Positions 7,695 to 15,072 of a stretch of DNA of 32,623 nt are shown here, one piece after another. The position numbers were made by a program, and so were the translations under genes. How positions within the stretch are numbered: the stretch's first letter is position 1; the number at the start of each line of letters is the position of its first letter. A model generated the notes under the pieces. The model worked only from the letters and a program-made list of their open reading frames with translations, had not been told where the DNA came from and ran no database searches. Origin of the DNA: VBAS01 sp964508655 (GTDB lineage: Bacteria > Bacteroidota > Bacteroidia > Chitinophagales > Chitinophagaceae); NCBI GenBank assembly GCA_964508655.1, contig CAZDUO010000040.1:1-32623 (forward strand). The letters are read 5' to 3'.

Positions 7695-7721
7695 GCAACG
7701 GTATTGCCACAGGCGTTGTCA
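7695..7721 (+). promoter_or_regulatory. Candidate ECF-sigma promoter upstream of the LVIVD operon
   Basis: GCAACG (7695-7700), 13 nt, then CGTTGTCA (7714-7721). All 14 fixed bases and the spacing match the element upstream of the sigma gene at 5534-5560. Its downstream box ends 18 nt before the ATG at 7740. This predicts that 7740-9591 is read by the sigma factor encoded 1.6 kb upstream, and argues against start codons upstream of 7731, which would lie within the promoter. Confidence 0.6.
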
Positions 7722-7739
7722 ACCTTTAAAATGATGTTT

Positions 7740-9002
7740 ATGAGAATAAGATTTATTACTGCTTTATCAGCCAGCACACTTTCCCTGCTTTTTATTTTCA
7801 ACAGTTGCGTAAAGGATACCTGCACACGGCGCTACACTTTCTGGGAGCCGGTGTACCGCACCAGGGATGAAGTAAGGGCCAATATCAAAAACAATGCGCC
7901 CCGGGAGATTGAGCATCCCGGTAAAATTTTTATCCGTGGCAATTACATTTTCCTCAACGAAGTTGACCGCGGCATTCATATTATTGACAACAGCAACCGC
8001 CTGGCGCCACGCAGCATTGCCTTTGTTGATATTCCCGGCAACCTTGATATGGCTGTAAAGGGCAATATGCTGTATGCGGATTTTTATACAGACCTGGTGG
8101 CAATTGACATCAGCAACCCGCAGCAGGTAGTTGTAAAGAAATTCACGGAAAATATTTTTCCGGAGCGATACTGGGGCAATGGATTTTCACCGGATCAAAC
8201 CATGGTGATAGCCGACTGGCGCAGGCGTGATACTATTGTGGAGGCATATTGCGGCGGCAATGGCGGTTTATTCGGCAGGCTCAAATCATCGGAAGTGTTT
8301 ATGGTAAATGCTGATGCAGCCGCCGCAGGCGGCGGTGGTTCTCCCTTTGGCGTGGGCGGCTCCATGGCAAGATTCAGCATTGTAAACAATCACCTGTATG
8401 CCGTCAACAACACATCGCTCAACGTGGTTTCCATTGCCAGTGCTGCCGACCCGGTATTCAGCAATAAAGTAAACATCGGCTGGGGCATCGAAACCATTTA
8501 TCCTTTCAGCAACCGGCTGTTCATCGGCTCCAATTCGGGAATGTTTATTTATGATATTTCCAACCCCACGAACCCGGTGCAGCGGGGCAGCTTTTCTCAT
8601 GCCCGCAGTTGCGACCCCGTGATTGCCGACAACACGCATGCTTTTGTTACCCTGCGCTCCGGCACCGAATGCCTTGGCTATACCAACCAGCTGGATGTGC
8701 TCGATATTACTGACCTGGACAGACCCTCGTTGATAAAAACCTACCCGATGACCAACCCGCATGGACTGGCCAAAGACGGCAGCACACTCGTCATTTGCGA
8801 CGGCAGGGCCGGGCTGAAATTTTACAATGCATCGGATGTAAGAAATCTTATTCTGCAAAAAAATATTGCTATGCCTGATACGTATGATGTAATAGCCCTC
8901 AATGGCTGGGCGCTGGTAGTGGCAAAAGACGGATTGTACCAGTACGATTTTTCCAATATCAGCAATATTAACCTGCTCAGTAAAATGAGTGTAAAAAATT
9001 AA
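7740..9002 (+). CDS. LVIVD-repeat lipoprotein (beta-propeller-like)
   Basis: 420 residues. The chosen start gives MRIRFITALSASTLSLLFIFNSC, an SPII signal with the lipid Cys at residue 23; two ATGs just upstream (7731, 7734) only add MMF. The mature protein consists of LVIVD-type repeats, for example 'YIFLNEVDRGIHIIDNSNRL', 'LYADFYTDLVAIDISNPQQ', 'RLFIGSNSGMFIYDISNPTN', 'QLDVLDITDLDRPSL' and 'GLKFYNASDVRN', each with the strand pattern L-x-V-x-D-I-S-N-P. The fold is probably a propeller on the outer membrane; function is not established for the family. A Gly/Ala-rich loop (AAAAGGGGSPFGVGGS) interrupts it near residue 200. It is followed after 4 nt by a small barrel protein, its probable partner. 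Confidence 0.88.
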   Translation: MRIRFITALSASTLSLLFIFNSCVKDTCTRRYTFWEPVYRTRDEVRANIKNNAPREIEHPGKIFIRGNYIFLNEVDRGIHIIDNSNRLAPRSIAFVDIPGNLDMAVKGNMLYADFYTDLVAIDISNPQQVVVKKFTENIFPERYWGNGFSPDQTMVIADWRRRDTIVEAYCGGNGGLFGRLKSSEVFMVNADAAAAGGGGSPFGVGGSMARFSIVNNHLYAVNNTSLNVVSIASAADPVFSNKVNIGWGIETIYPFSNRLFIGSNSGMFIYDISNPTNPVQRGSFSHARSCDPVIADNTHAFVTLRSGTECLGYTNQLDVLDITDLDRPSLIKTYPMTNPHGLAKDGSTLVICDGRAGLKFYNASDVRNLILQKNIAMPDTYDVIALNGWALVVAKDGLYQYDFSNISNINLLSKMSVKN

Positions 9003-9006
9003 TCGT

Positions 9007-9591
9007 ATGCGAAAGGAATTAATAATATTGCTGGCCTGCTCCTTTTTATCAGCAGCTGTTTTTGCCCAGCAAAAAAAGCCTGCGTACCGGTTTCATTCCA
9101 TTAATACAGTAAGCCTGCTGAATGGAGCCAATGAAGTTTCGGCCGGGCTGCAATCGGTCAATGGGCTGCAGAAAGGAAACTGGTTTGCCGGTATTGGTGC
9201 CGGGCTGGATTATTATATCCATCGCACAGTTCCTTTGTTTGCCGATGTGCGGTATGAATTTGGAAAAAAGGAAAATAAATTTTTTGCCTATGCTGCCGGC
9301 GGCATCAACCTGGAATGGGTGGAAACAAATCAAAACCCCGGCCCCATAATTTTCATCTTGGAAGGGGACCGGGAAAATAATGATTATGACAAGGGTCGTT
9401 TTACCGATGCTGGTTTTGGTTACCTGGTTACGATGAAAAAAGCAGGCGCCCTGGTGCTGTCGCTTGGCCATTCTTATAAAACACTGAAGCAAACCGTAAC
9501 CTATACCGACTGGCGGTCGCAGGAGCAGTTCACCGATATTTACCGCTACCGCTTCAGCAGGATTACAGTGAAGCTGGGCTGGAGATTTTAA
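9007..9591 (+). CDS. Small outer-membrane beta-barrel-like protein, unknown function
   Basis: 194 residues. A Sec signal peptide with a typical cleavage site (FLSAAVFAQ, after about residue 20) is followed by alternating beta-strand patterns: 'WFAGIGAGLDYYIH', 'VPLFADVRYEFGKK', 'FFAYAAGGINLEWVE', 'ALVLSLGHSYKT', ending 'YRYRFSRITVKLGWRF'. The terminal aromatic after alternating hydrophobic residues is typical of outer-membrane barrels. It starts 4 nt after the LVIVD lipoprotein gene, so the two are surely cotranscribed and may form an envelope complex. No enzymatic motif is visible and I do not recognise a more specific family. The stop codon is 1 nt from the end of the convergent queG. Confidence 0.75.
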   Translation: MRKELIILLACSFLSAAVFAQQKKPAYRFHSINTVSLLNGANEVSAGLQSVNGLQKGNWFAGIGAGLDYYIHRTVPLFADVRYEFGKKENKFFAYAAGGINLEWVETNQNPGPIIFILEGDRENNDYDKGRFTDAGFGYLVTMKKAGALVLSLGHSYKTLKQTVTYTDWRSQEQFTDIYRYRFSRITVKLGWRF

Positions 9592-9592
9592 G

Positions 9593-10525
9593 TTATTTGA
9601 CTTGGATAAACTTCAGGTTGCGCCGAATGCCCTTCCACTTGCTGCGGCTGAGCGGCGAGTGTTTAAAAATCTTTTTAAAATTTTCTTCCGTCATCGCTTC
9701 CCACTGGCTGGTTGAAAAATCCAGGATTTCGGGAATGGGAGTAAAAGCAGCCTCATCCATGGGTTTCGAAAAACGGTTCCATGGGCACACATCCTGGCAA
9801 ATATCGCAGCCAAACATCCAGTTTTCAAAGCGGCCCTTCATTTCACCCGGTATCAGCGCCTCTTTCAGTTCGATGGTGAAATAGGAAATGCAGCGGCTGC
9901 CGTCCACCACTTTGCCCGGCAGGATGGCATCAGTAGGACAGGCATCCAAACAACGGGTGCAGGTGCCGCAATAATCTTTTACAAAGGGGTCGTCGTATTC
10001 CAGTTCCAGGTCGGTTATCAGGGTGGCAATAAAAAAGAAGGAGCCCTGTTGTTTGGTAATCAGGTTTCCGTTTTTGCCTACCCAGCCCAGGCCGCTGCGC
10101 TGAGCCCATGTCCGCTCCAGCACGGGGGCGCTGTCAACAAAACCACGGCCATGCACATCACCGGCTATGGATTTTATAATCCCCAGCAACCTGTTCAGTT
10201 TTTCTCTAATCACTTCGTGGTAGTCTTTGCCAAAAGCATATTTCGAAATCTTCGGTACATTATTTTTTTGTTTTTCTTTCGGAAAATAATTCAGCATAAG
10301 GGTAATCACTGATTGGGCGCCCGGCACCAGTTTGCAGGGGTCAATGCGCAGGTCAAAATATCTTTCCATGTAGGCCATGCTGCCGTGCATACCCTTGCCC
10401 AGCCAGGCTTCCAGCCGGCGGGCATCATCGTCAAGCCGGCGGGCACGGGCAATACCGCAGAAGCTGAATCCGAGTTCTGCAGCATGTTTTTTTATCAGTA
10501 TGGTTAATTTCTCTTTCATTCCCAT
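9593..10525 (-). CDS. queG: Epoxyqueuosine reductase
   Basis: 310 residues. QueG reduces epoxyqueuosine to queuosine at the wobble position of tRNAs with GUN anticodons, using cobalamin and two [4Fe-4S] clusters. Seen here: 'YAFGKDYHEVIREKLNRLL', 'FVDSAPVLERTWAQRSGLGWVGKNGNLI' and the two ferredoxin-like cluster motifs 'CGTCTRCLDACPTDAIL' and 'GCDICQDVCPWNRF'. The short length without a C-terminal HEAT-like extension is common in this phylum. The first ATG (10525) lies at the base of a GAAA-loop hairpin; the ATG at 10519 (MKEKLTILIKK) is an equally plausible start. The gene stands alone on this strand. Confidence 0.95.
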   Translation of the reverse strand: MGMKEKLTILIKKHAAELGFSFCGIARARRLDDDARRLEAWLGKGMHGSMAYMERYFDLRIDPCKLVPGAQSVITLMLNYFPKEKQKNNVPKISKYAFGKDYHEVIREKLNRLLGIIKSIAGDVHGRGFVDSAPVLERTWAQRSGLGWVGKNGNLITKQQGSFFFIATLITDLELEYDDPFVKDYCGTCTRCLDACPTDAILPGKVVDGSRCISYFTIELKEALIPGEMKGRFENWMFGCDICQDVCPWNRFSKPMDEAAFTPIPEILDFSTSQWEAMTEENFKKIFKHSPLSRSKWKGIRRNLKFIQVK

Positions 10526-10548
10526 ACCACTTTCGTGGTATTTTTTTT
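10524..10548. promoter_or_regulatory. Hairpin at the queG start; terminator-like on the + strand
   Basis: ATACCAC (10524-10530), a 4-nt loop, and GTGGTAT (10535-10541) form a perfect 7-bp stem followed on the + strand by a run of T (10541-10548), the form of an intrinsic terminator, although no + gene ends here. Read on the - strand the loop is GAAA (a GNRA tetraloop), and the stem includes the first queG ATG, so it could limit initiation there. Confidence 0.45.
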
Positions 10549-10556
10549 ATTTCCTG

Positions 10557-10586
10557 TTTGTTAAACCCGGCATTTTTATAAATTAG
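10557..10586 (+). promoter_or_regulatory. Candidate -33/-7 promoter of the DUF3857 operon
   Basis: TTTG (10557-10560), an 18-nt spacer and TAAATTAG (10579-10586) match the Bacteroidota consensus TTTG-N17-23-TAnnTTTG with one mismatch in the -7 box. The ATG at 10607 lies 20 nt downstream, consistent with a short leader. Confidence 0.45.
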
Positions 10587-10606
10587 TGTTTATAACCCCC
10601 AGCAAC

Positions 10607-12613
10607 ATGAGAACAGCATTTATTTTTTTACTCAGTTTAGCCCTCTTTTTTATCGCCAGTGCCCAGGACAGGCCGCCTGTAAAATTCGGAAAAATATCTG
10701 CCGATGATTTCAAAACTACCGTTTACAGTATTGACAGCAATGCGGCAGCAGTAGTAATTGCCGACATCGGCTCATCGCAGATTCTTGGCAACCTGAAAGG
10801 ATGGTTCTCCATCGAGTTCAAACATTTTAAACGCATGCACATACTGAAAAAAGGAGGGTATGATCTTGCCAATGTTGAAATTTCGCTTTATACAAATGGC
10901 CGCGAAGAAGAAGAACTGAAAAACCTGAAAGCCAATACTTATAATCTTGAAAACGGGAAAGTGGTGGAAACAAAACTGGATGTAAAATCAGCTGTGTTCA
11001 AAGATAAGCTGAGCAGAAATTTTATTATAAAGAAATTTACGTTTCCAGCTATCAAGGAAGGATCAATAATAGAATATGAGTACACGGTTACTTCCGATTT
11101 TTTGTTCAACCTGCAGCCGTGGGAGTTTCAGGGTGCTTATCCCCGCCTGTATTCGGAATATGAAGTTTCCATTCCTGAGTTTTTTTATTATGTGTTTCTT
11201 TCGCAGGGCCTGCAATACAATTATGCTAAAACCCAGAAAACAAGGCAGGAAAGCTACCGCATTGCCGATACCCGTGGTGCCGGCGCATCGGATAATTTCA
11301 GCATCAATGCCGGGGTAACCGACCACCGCATGATAATGAAAAATGTGCCGGCGCTGAAAGAAGAAAGCTTTACATCCACGCTGAACAATCACATTGCCAA
11401 AGTGGAATTTCAGCTGGCGGAGTACCGGTACCCGCTTACACCGCGGAATATCATGGGCAACTGGACGGATGTGTGCCGCCAGTTGCTGAAAGACGAAGAT
11501 TTCGGCCAGCAACTGAGCAGGGACAACAGCTGGATGGCTGCTGAACTCACCCTTGCCACTGCCGGAGCATCCACTGAAATGGAAAAAGCCCGGAATATTT
11601 ACCGATACCTGCAGAATAATTTTACCTGCACAAATTATAACAGAACACTTACCGATCAGCCGCTGAAAAAAATATTGAGCGATAAGAAAGGAAGCGAAGC
11701 GGAAATCAACCTGCTGCTGGTAGCCATGCTGCGCAAGGCCGGCCTGTCGGCCGACCCGGTACTTCTCAGCACCAAATCACATGGCTACACATTTGCCATT
11801 TATCCCATCATGGACAGGTTTAATTATGTTATTTGCCGGGCAGTCATCAACAACCAGGTAGTTTATCTCGATGCCAGCCGGCCGCGGCTGGGTTTCGGCC
11901 GCCTGCATTGGGAGTGCTACAACGGTCATGCAAGAGTAGTGAATGAACAGGCCACGCCGCTTGATTTTTCAGCCGATTCGCTGGCCGAAAGAAAACTCAC
12001 ATCACTCATGATTTCGCACAATGAAAAAGGCGAGATGATCGGCGCCATGCAGCAAACACCCGGTTATTATGAGTCTTATTCTTTGCGCAACCGCATCAAG
12101 GAAAAAGGAGTGGAGGAATTATTAAAGGACATAAAAAAAGATTTTGGCGTTGAGGTGGAAATCAGCAACCACCGGATTGACTCGATGGATAAACCCGATG
12201 ATGAAATCCAGATTTCGTACGATGTAAAACTGAATCTGGAAAAGGAAGACATCATCTATCTGAACCCGATGTTTGGCGAAGGGTACAGGGAAAACCCTTT
12301 CAAGTCGGCCGAAAGAACCTACCCGGTGGAGATGCCATATACCTTTGATGAAACCTATGTGCTGCGCATGGATGTGCCGGCAGGTTACGAGGTGGATGAG
12401 CTGCCCAAATCGAGCCGGGTAAATTTTGATGAAACGGGGAAAAGTTTTTTTGAATACATCATCAGCCAGAGCGGCGGCGTTATTTCCATGCGGTCACGCA
12501 TCAAAATGAACCGCAGCTACTACCTGCCTGAAGAATATGAAATACTACGGGAGTTTTTCAGCCTGGTAGTGAGCAAGCATACGGAACAGATCGTTTTTAA
12601 AAAGAAAAAATAA
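10607..12613 (+). CDS. DUF3857 / transglutaminase-fold protein, catalytic residues lost
   Basis: 668 residues. The chosen ATG gives the signal peptide MRTAFIFLLSLALFFIASAQ; an earlier in-frame start (10586) would abut the promoter. The N-terminal half is DUF3857 ('FKHFKRMHILKKGGYDLANVEISLY', 'IKEGSIIEYEYTVTSDF'), then a transglutaminase-like domain at about 315-425 ('NIYRYLQNNFTCTNYNR') and a DUF3858-like beta-domain. At the catalytic positions the protein has G-S-E (Glu 364) where active members have G-D-C, and F-N-Y-V-I where they have F-N-H-V-I; only the Asp (Y-L-D-A-S) remains. It should therefore fold but not catalyse. It is cotranscribed (2-nt gap) with an intact-looking paralogue. Location: periplasm or outer-membrane surface. 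Confidence 0.88.
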   Translation: MRTAFIFLLSLALFFIASAQDRPPVKFGKISADDFKTTVYSIDSNAAAVVIADIGSSQILGNLKGWFSIEFKHFKRMHILKKGGYDLANVEISLYTNGREEEELKNLKANTYNLENGKVVETKLDVKSAVFKDKLSRNFIIKKFTFPAIKEGSIIEYEYTVTSDFLFNLQPWEFQGAYPRLYSEYEVSIPEFFYYVFLSQGLQYNYAKTQKTRQESYRIADTRGAGASDNFSINAGVTDHRMIMKNVPALKEESFTSTLNNHIAKVEFQLAEYRYPLTPRNIMGNWTDVCRQLLKDEDFGQQLSRDNSWMAAELTLATAGASTEMEKARNIYRYLQNNFTCTNYNRTLTDQPLKKILSDKKGSEAEINLLLVAMLRKAGLSADPVLLSTKSHGYTFAIYPIMDRFNYVICRAVINNQVVYLDASRPRLGFGRLHWECYNGHARVVNEQATPLDFSADSLAERKLTSLMISHNEKGEMIGAMQQTPGYYESYSLRNRIKEKGVEELLKDIKKDFGVEVEISNHRIDSMDKPDDEIQISYDVKLNLEKEDIIYLNPMFGEGYRENPFKSAERTYPVEMPYTFDETYVLRMDVPAGYEVDELPKSSRVNFDETGKSFFEYIISQSGGVISMRSRIKMNRSYYLPEEYEILREFFSLVVSKHTEQIVFKKKK

Positions 12614-12615
12614 CT

Positions 12616-14550
12616 ATGAAAAAAATCATTTCCTTATCCGTTTTTGGTTTTATCTATTCTGTTTCGTTTGCCAGCGGCGGCGGTGAATATGCCGTGGCCA
12701 ATATTCCTGATGCATTGAAAAAAAATGCCAATGTGGTAAAGCGGATGGAAGAAGAGCGCTTTACCCTTAAAAATCCAGGAGAAGCTGTTTATTATCATAA
12801 ATATGCCCTGACCATCCTGAATGAAAACGGCGACAAGCATGCTGCTTTCTACGAACGCTATGATCGTTTTTATGAAATTAAAAACATCGAAGGGGTTTTG
12901 TATGATGCAGCAGGAAATAAAATAAAAGAGCTGAAGAATAAAGATATCATGGATATGAGCGGCGTCAGCGATATCAGCCTGATGGAAGACGACCGGGTGA
13001 AGTTTCACCATTTTTATTATAAAGTGTATCCCTATACCGTAGAGTATGTGCTGGAGATGAAATACAAGGGCACCATGTTTTATCCATACTGGCTGCCTGT
13101 GGAAGATGAAAATTTTTCCGTGCAGCAAAGTCGCTTCATCTTTGAATGCCCTCTCAATTACGAGTTTCGCTACAAAATGTTTGGTTACAAAGGTCAGCCG
13201 CTGACGGAGCAGACAGCAGATAAAAAAAGAACAGTGTGGGAAGTGAAAGATATGCCGGCCATAGTAAAAGAAACCTTCTCACCGCCTTTCCGTTATCTTA
13301 CCACTTATCTCATGCTGGGTCCTACAGAATTTTCCATGCAGGATTATAAGGGAAATATGCAAAGCTGGCAGGACCTGGGAAAATTTATTTACACACTGAA
13401 GCAGGGACGTGATGAATTACCGCCGAACATCAAACAGAAAGTGCATGAAATTGCTGGCGGCATTTCTGACCCCAGGGAAAAAATCAGGGCGCTGTATGAG
13501 TACATGCAGAAAAATACCCGGTATGTGAGCATCCAGCTGGGCATTGGAGGCTGGCAGCCTTTCGATGCAAAATATGTAGCTGCCAAAGGCTATGGTGATT
13601 GCAAGGCTTTATCAAATTATATGTACAGTCTTCTGAAAGAAGCAGGCATTCAATCTTATTATACTGTAATCAGCGCCGGCCGAAATATTCCTAACCTGGA
13701 AACTGAATTTCCTTCATCACAATTTAATCATGTCATTCTTTGCGCAGTAGTGAATAAAACGGATACCGTTTGGCTGGAATGCACCAGCCAGACGATGCCT
13801 TCCGGGTACCTGGGCGATTTCACCGACGACCGCTATGCTTTGCTGATTGATGAAAGCGGCGGCAAACTGGTCCGCACGCCCAAATACGGACTGAAAGATA
13901 ACCTGCAGCAGCGTACCATCCATGCTAAAATGGATGCTGAGGGCATGCTGATGGCTGAAATCAAAACAAATTATACCGGCATGCAACAGGACGACCTGCA
14001 CATGCTCATCAATCACCTCTCCAAAGACAAAGTGAAAGAATACCTGGATGAGGAACTGGAGTTTGCCACTTACACTGTCAACAGTTTTGATTATAAGGAA
14101 AACAAAGGAACTCTGCCGGTAATTGAAGAAAAGCTTTCCGTAACCGTGGACCGCTATGCCACCATCAGCGGCAAAAGATTGTTCATCGTACCCAACATCA
14201 TGACCCGTTCGCACCGCAAGCTGAAGACGGATGAAGAGCGGAAATATGATATTGAATTGGGAATTGAATACACCGACACCGATAAAATAGAAATTGAAAT
14301 TCCTGCGGGGTACAAACCCGAATCCACGCTGCAGGATGCAGTTATTGAAAGCAAATTTGGCAAATATAAATCCACGGTAAAGCTGGAGCAGAACAAAATC
14401 ATCTACACCCGCAACATGGAGCAGTACAGCGGTCGTTTTCCGAAAACGGATTATGCAGAGATGGTAAAGTTTTACGATGCCGTTTACAAGGCTGACCGCA
14501 ACAAGCTGGTTTTTGTAAAAACAGCCGAAGAAGAGAAAAAACCTTTCTGA
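12616..14550 (+). CDS. DUF3857 / transglutaminase-like protein, Cys-His retained
   Basis: 644 residues. The signal peptide is MKKIISLSVFGFIYSVSFASG. DUF3857 comes first ('VVKRMEEERFTLKNPGEAVYYHKYALTILNENGD', 'YYKVYPYTVEYVLEMKYKG'), then the transglutaminase-like domain ('IRALYEYMQKNTRYVSIQLGIGGWQPFDAKYVAAKGYGDCKALSNYM'). The catalytic Cys 329 (G-D-C-K) and His 372 (F-N-H-V-I) are present; the third position reads W-L-E-C-T, Glu in place of the usual Asp. Typical length for the family. Transglutaminase-like domains of this kind may act as proteases or acyltransferases; the substrate is unknown. With the preceding gene it forms a two-gene operon in which one copy is catalytic and one not. Confidence 0.9.
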   Translation: MKKIISLSVFGFIYSVSFASGGGEYAVANIPDALKKNANVVKRMEEERFTLKNPGEAVYYHKYALTILNENGDKHAAFYERYDRFYEIKNIEGVLYDAAGNKIKELKNKDIMDMSGVSDISLMEDDRVKFHHFYYKVYPYTVEYVLEMKYKGTMFYPYWLPVEDENFSVQQSRFIFECPLNYEFRYKMFGYKGQPLTEQTADKKRTVWEVKDMPAIVKETFSPPFRYLTTYLMLGPTEFSMQDYKGNMQSWQDLGKFIYTLKQGRDELPPNIKQKVHEIAGGISDPREKIRALYEYMQKNTRYVSIQLGIGGWQPFDAKYVAAKGYGDCKALSNYMYSLLKEAGIQSYYTVISAGRNIPNLETEFPSSQFNHVILCAVVNKTDTVWLECTSQTMPSGYLGDFTDDRYALLIDESGGKLVRTPKYGLKDNLQQRTIHAKMDAEGMLMAEIKTNYTGMQQDDLHMLINHLSKDKVKEYLDEELEFATYTVNSFDYKENKGTLPVIEEKLSVTVDRYATISGKRLFIVPNIMTRSHRKLKTDEERKYDIELGIEYTDTDKIEIEIPAGYKPESTLQDAVIESKFGKYKSTVKLEQNKIIYTRNMEQYSGRFPKTDYAEMVKFYDAVYKADRNKLVFVKTAEEEKKPF

Positions 14551-14553
14551 AGC

Positions 14554-14895
14554 TTATTCTTCCTCAAGATGAAGCCGGTGAAACAGGCGATGAATGGCCG
14601 GCGCCAGTATCAGGCCGATATTGGTGATGAATACTACGCCGCTGAACATGGCATAAAAAGAGGAAAACCATTTGCCCGAAACGGTTGTGATTTCTATTAC
14701 CGGCCCCATGCCGCTTAAAATCATTGACGCATTGTGCAATGCATCCAGCCACGCTATGCCTGCTGTGTAGTGATAACCCAGGGTGCCTATAAGCAGGCAA
14801 ACCAGTAATACAAAAATTGCCACTACAAGATTGCTGAAAAACCGGCGGCAAAACATTTTTAGCGGCGCCAGCGGCTGCGATTTATGCTCGTACAT
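14554..14895 (-). CDS. Two-TM ion-channel-like protein lacking a K+ selectivity filter
   Basis: 113 residues. TM1 is about 22-42 (NLVVAIFVLLVCLLIGTLGYH), a pore-helix-like segment about 49-60 (WLDALHNASMIL), a loop S-G-M-G-P-V (61-66), and TM2 about 77-100 after 'TTVSGKWFSSFYAMFSGVVF'. The order and the 'DAL ... TT-x-x-GK-x-F-x-x-F-Y-A-x-F-x-G' pattern resemble the Ion_trans_2 pore domain, but the filter TTVGYGD is replaced by SGMGPVI. The termini are basic/acidic and presumably cytosolic. There is no RCK or sensor domain. Convergent with the DUF3857 operon (3-nt gap). The channel-like fold is inferred; activity and ion are unknown. The 177 bp between this gene and the divergent FGGY kinase gene hold no other gene. 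Confidence 0.6.
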   Translation of the reverse strand: MYEHKSQPLAPLKMFCRRFFSNLVVAIFVLLVCLLIGTLGYHYTAGIAWLDALHNASMILSGMGPVIEITTVSGKWFSSFYAMFSGVVFITNIGLILAPAIHRLFHRLHLEEE

Positions 14896-15072
14896 TTATT
14901 TATATTTACCCGCAAGTTCAGTTGTTTTCTTTTTAAAAACTGTCGGCTGCAAATCAAACGGACTGTTTTCACCTTTCCATGAAAATCTTCATTTCCTGCT
15001 TCGATTGCATGGCGACAGATGTACATATTGAATGAGGTTGTATATTGCGCCGCAAAATAAAATCATACATAA

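Noticed and set aside
9593..10525. Truncated QueG
   Set aside because: Both iron-sulfur motifs are complete, and the short form without a C-terminal helical extension is common in this phylum.
14896..15072. Promoter for the sugar operon in the divergent interval
   Set aside because: A TATATTGC-like box near 15040 is present but no well-spaced TTTG was found, so no site is claimed.
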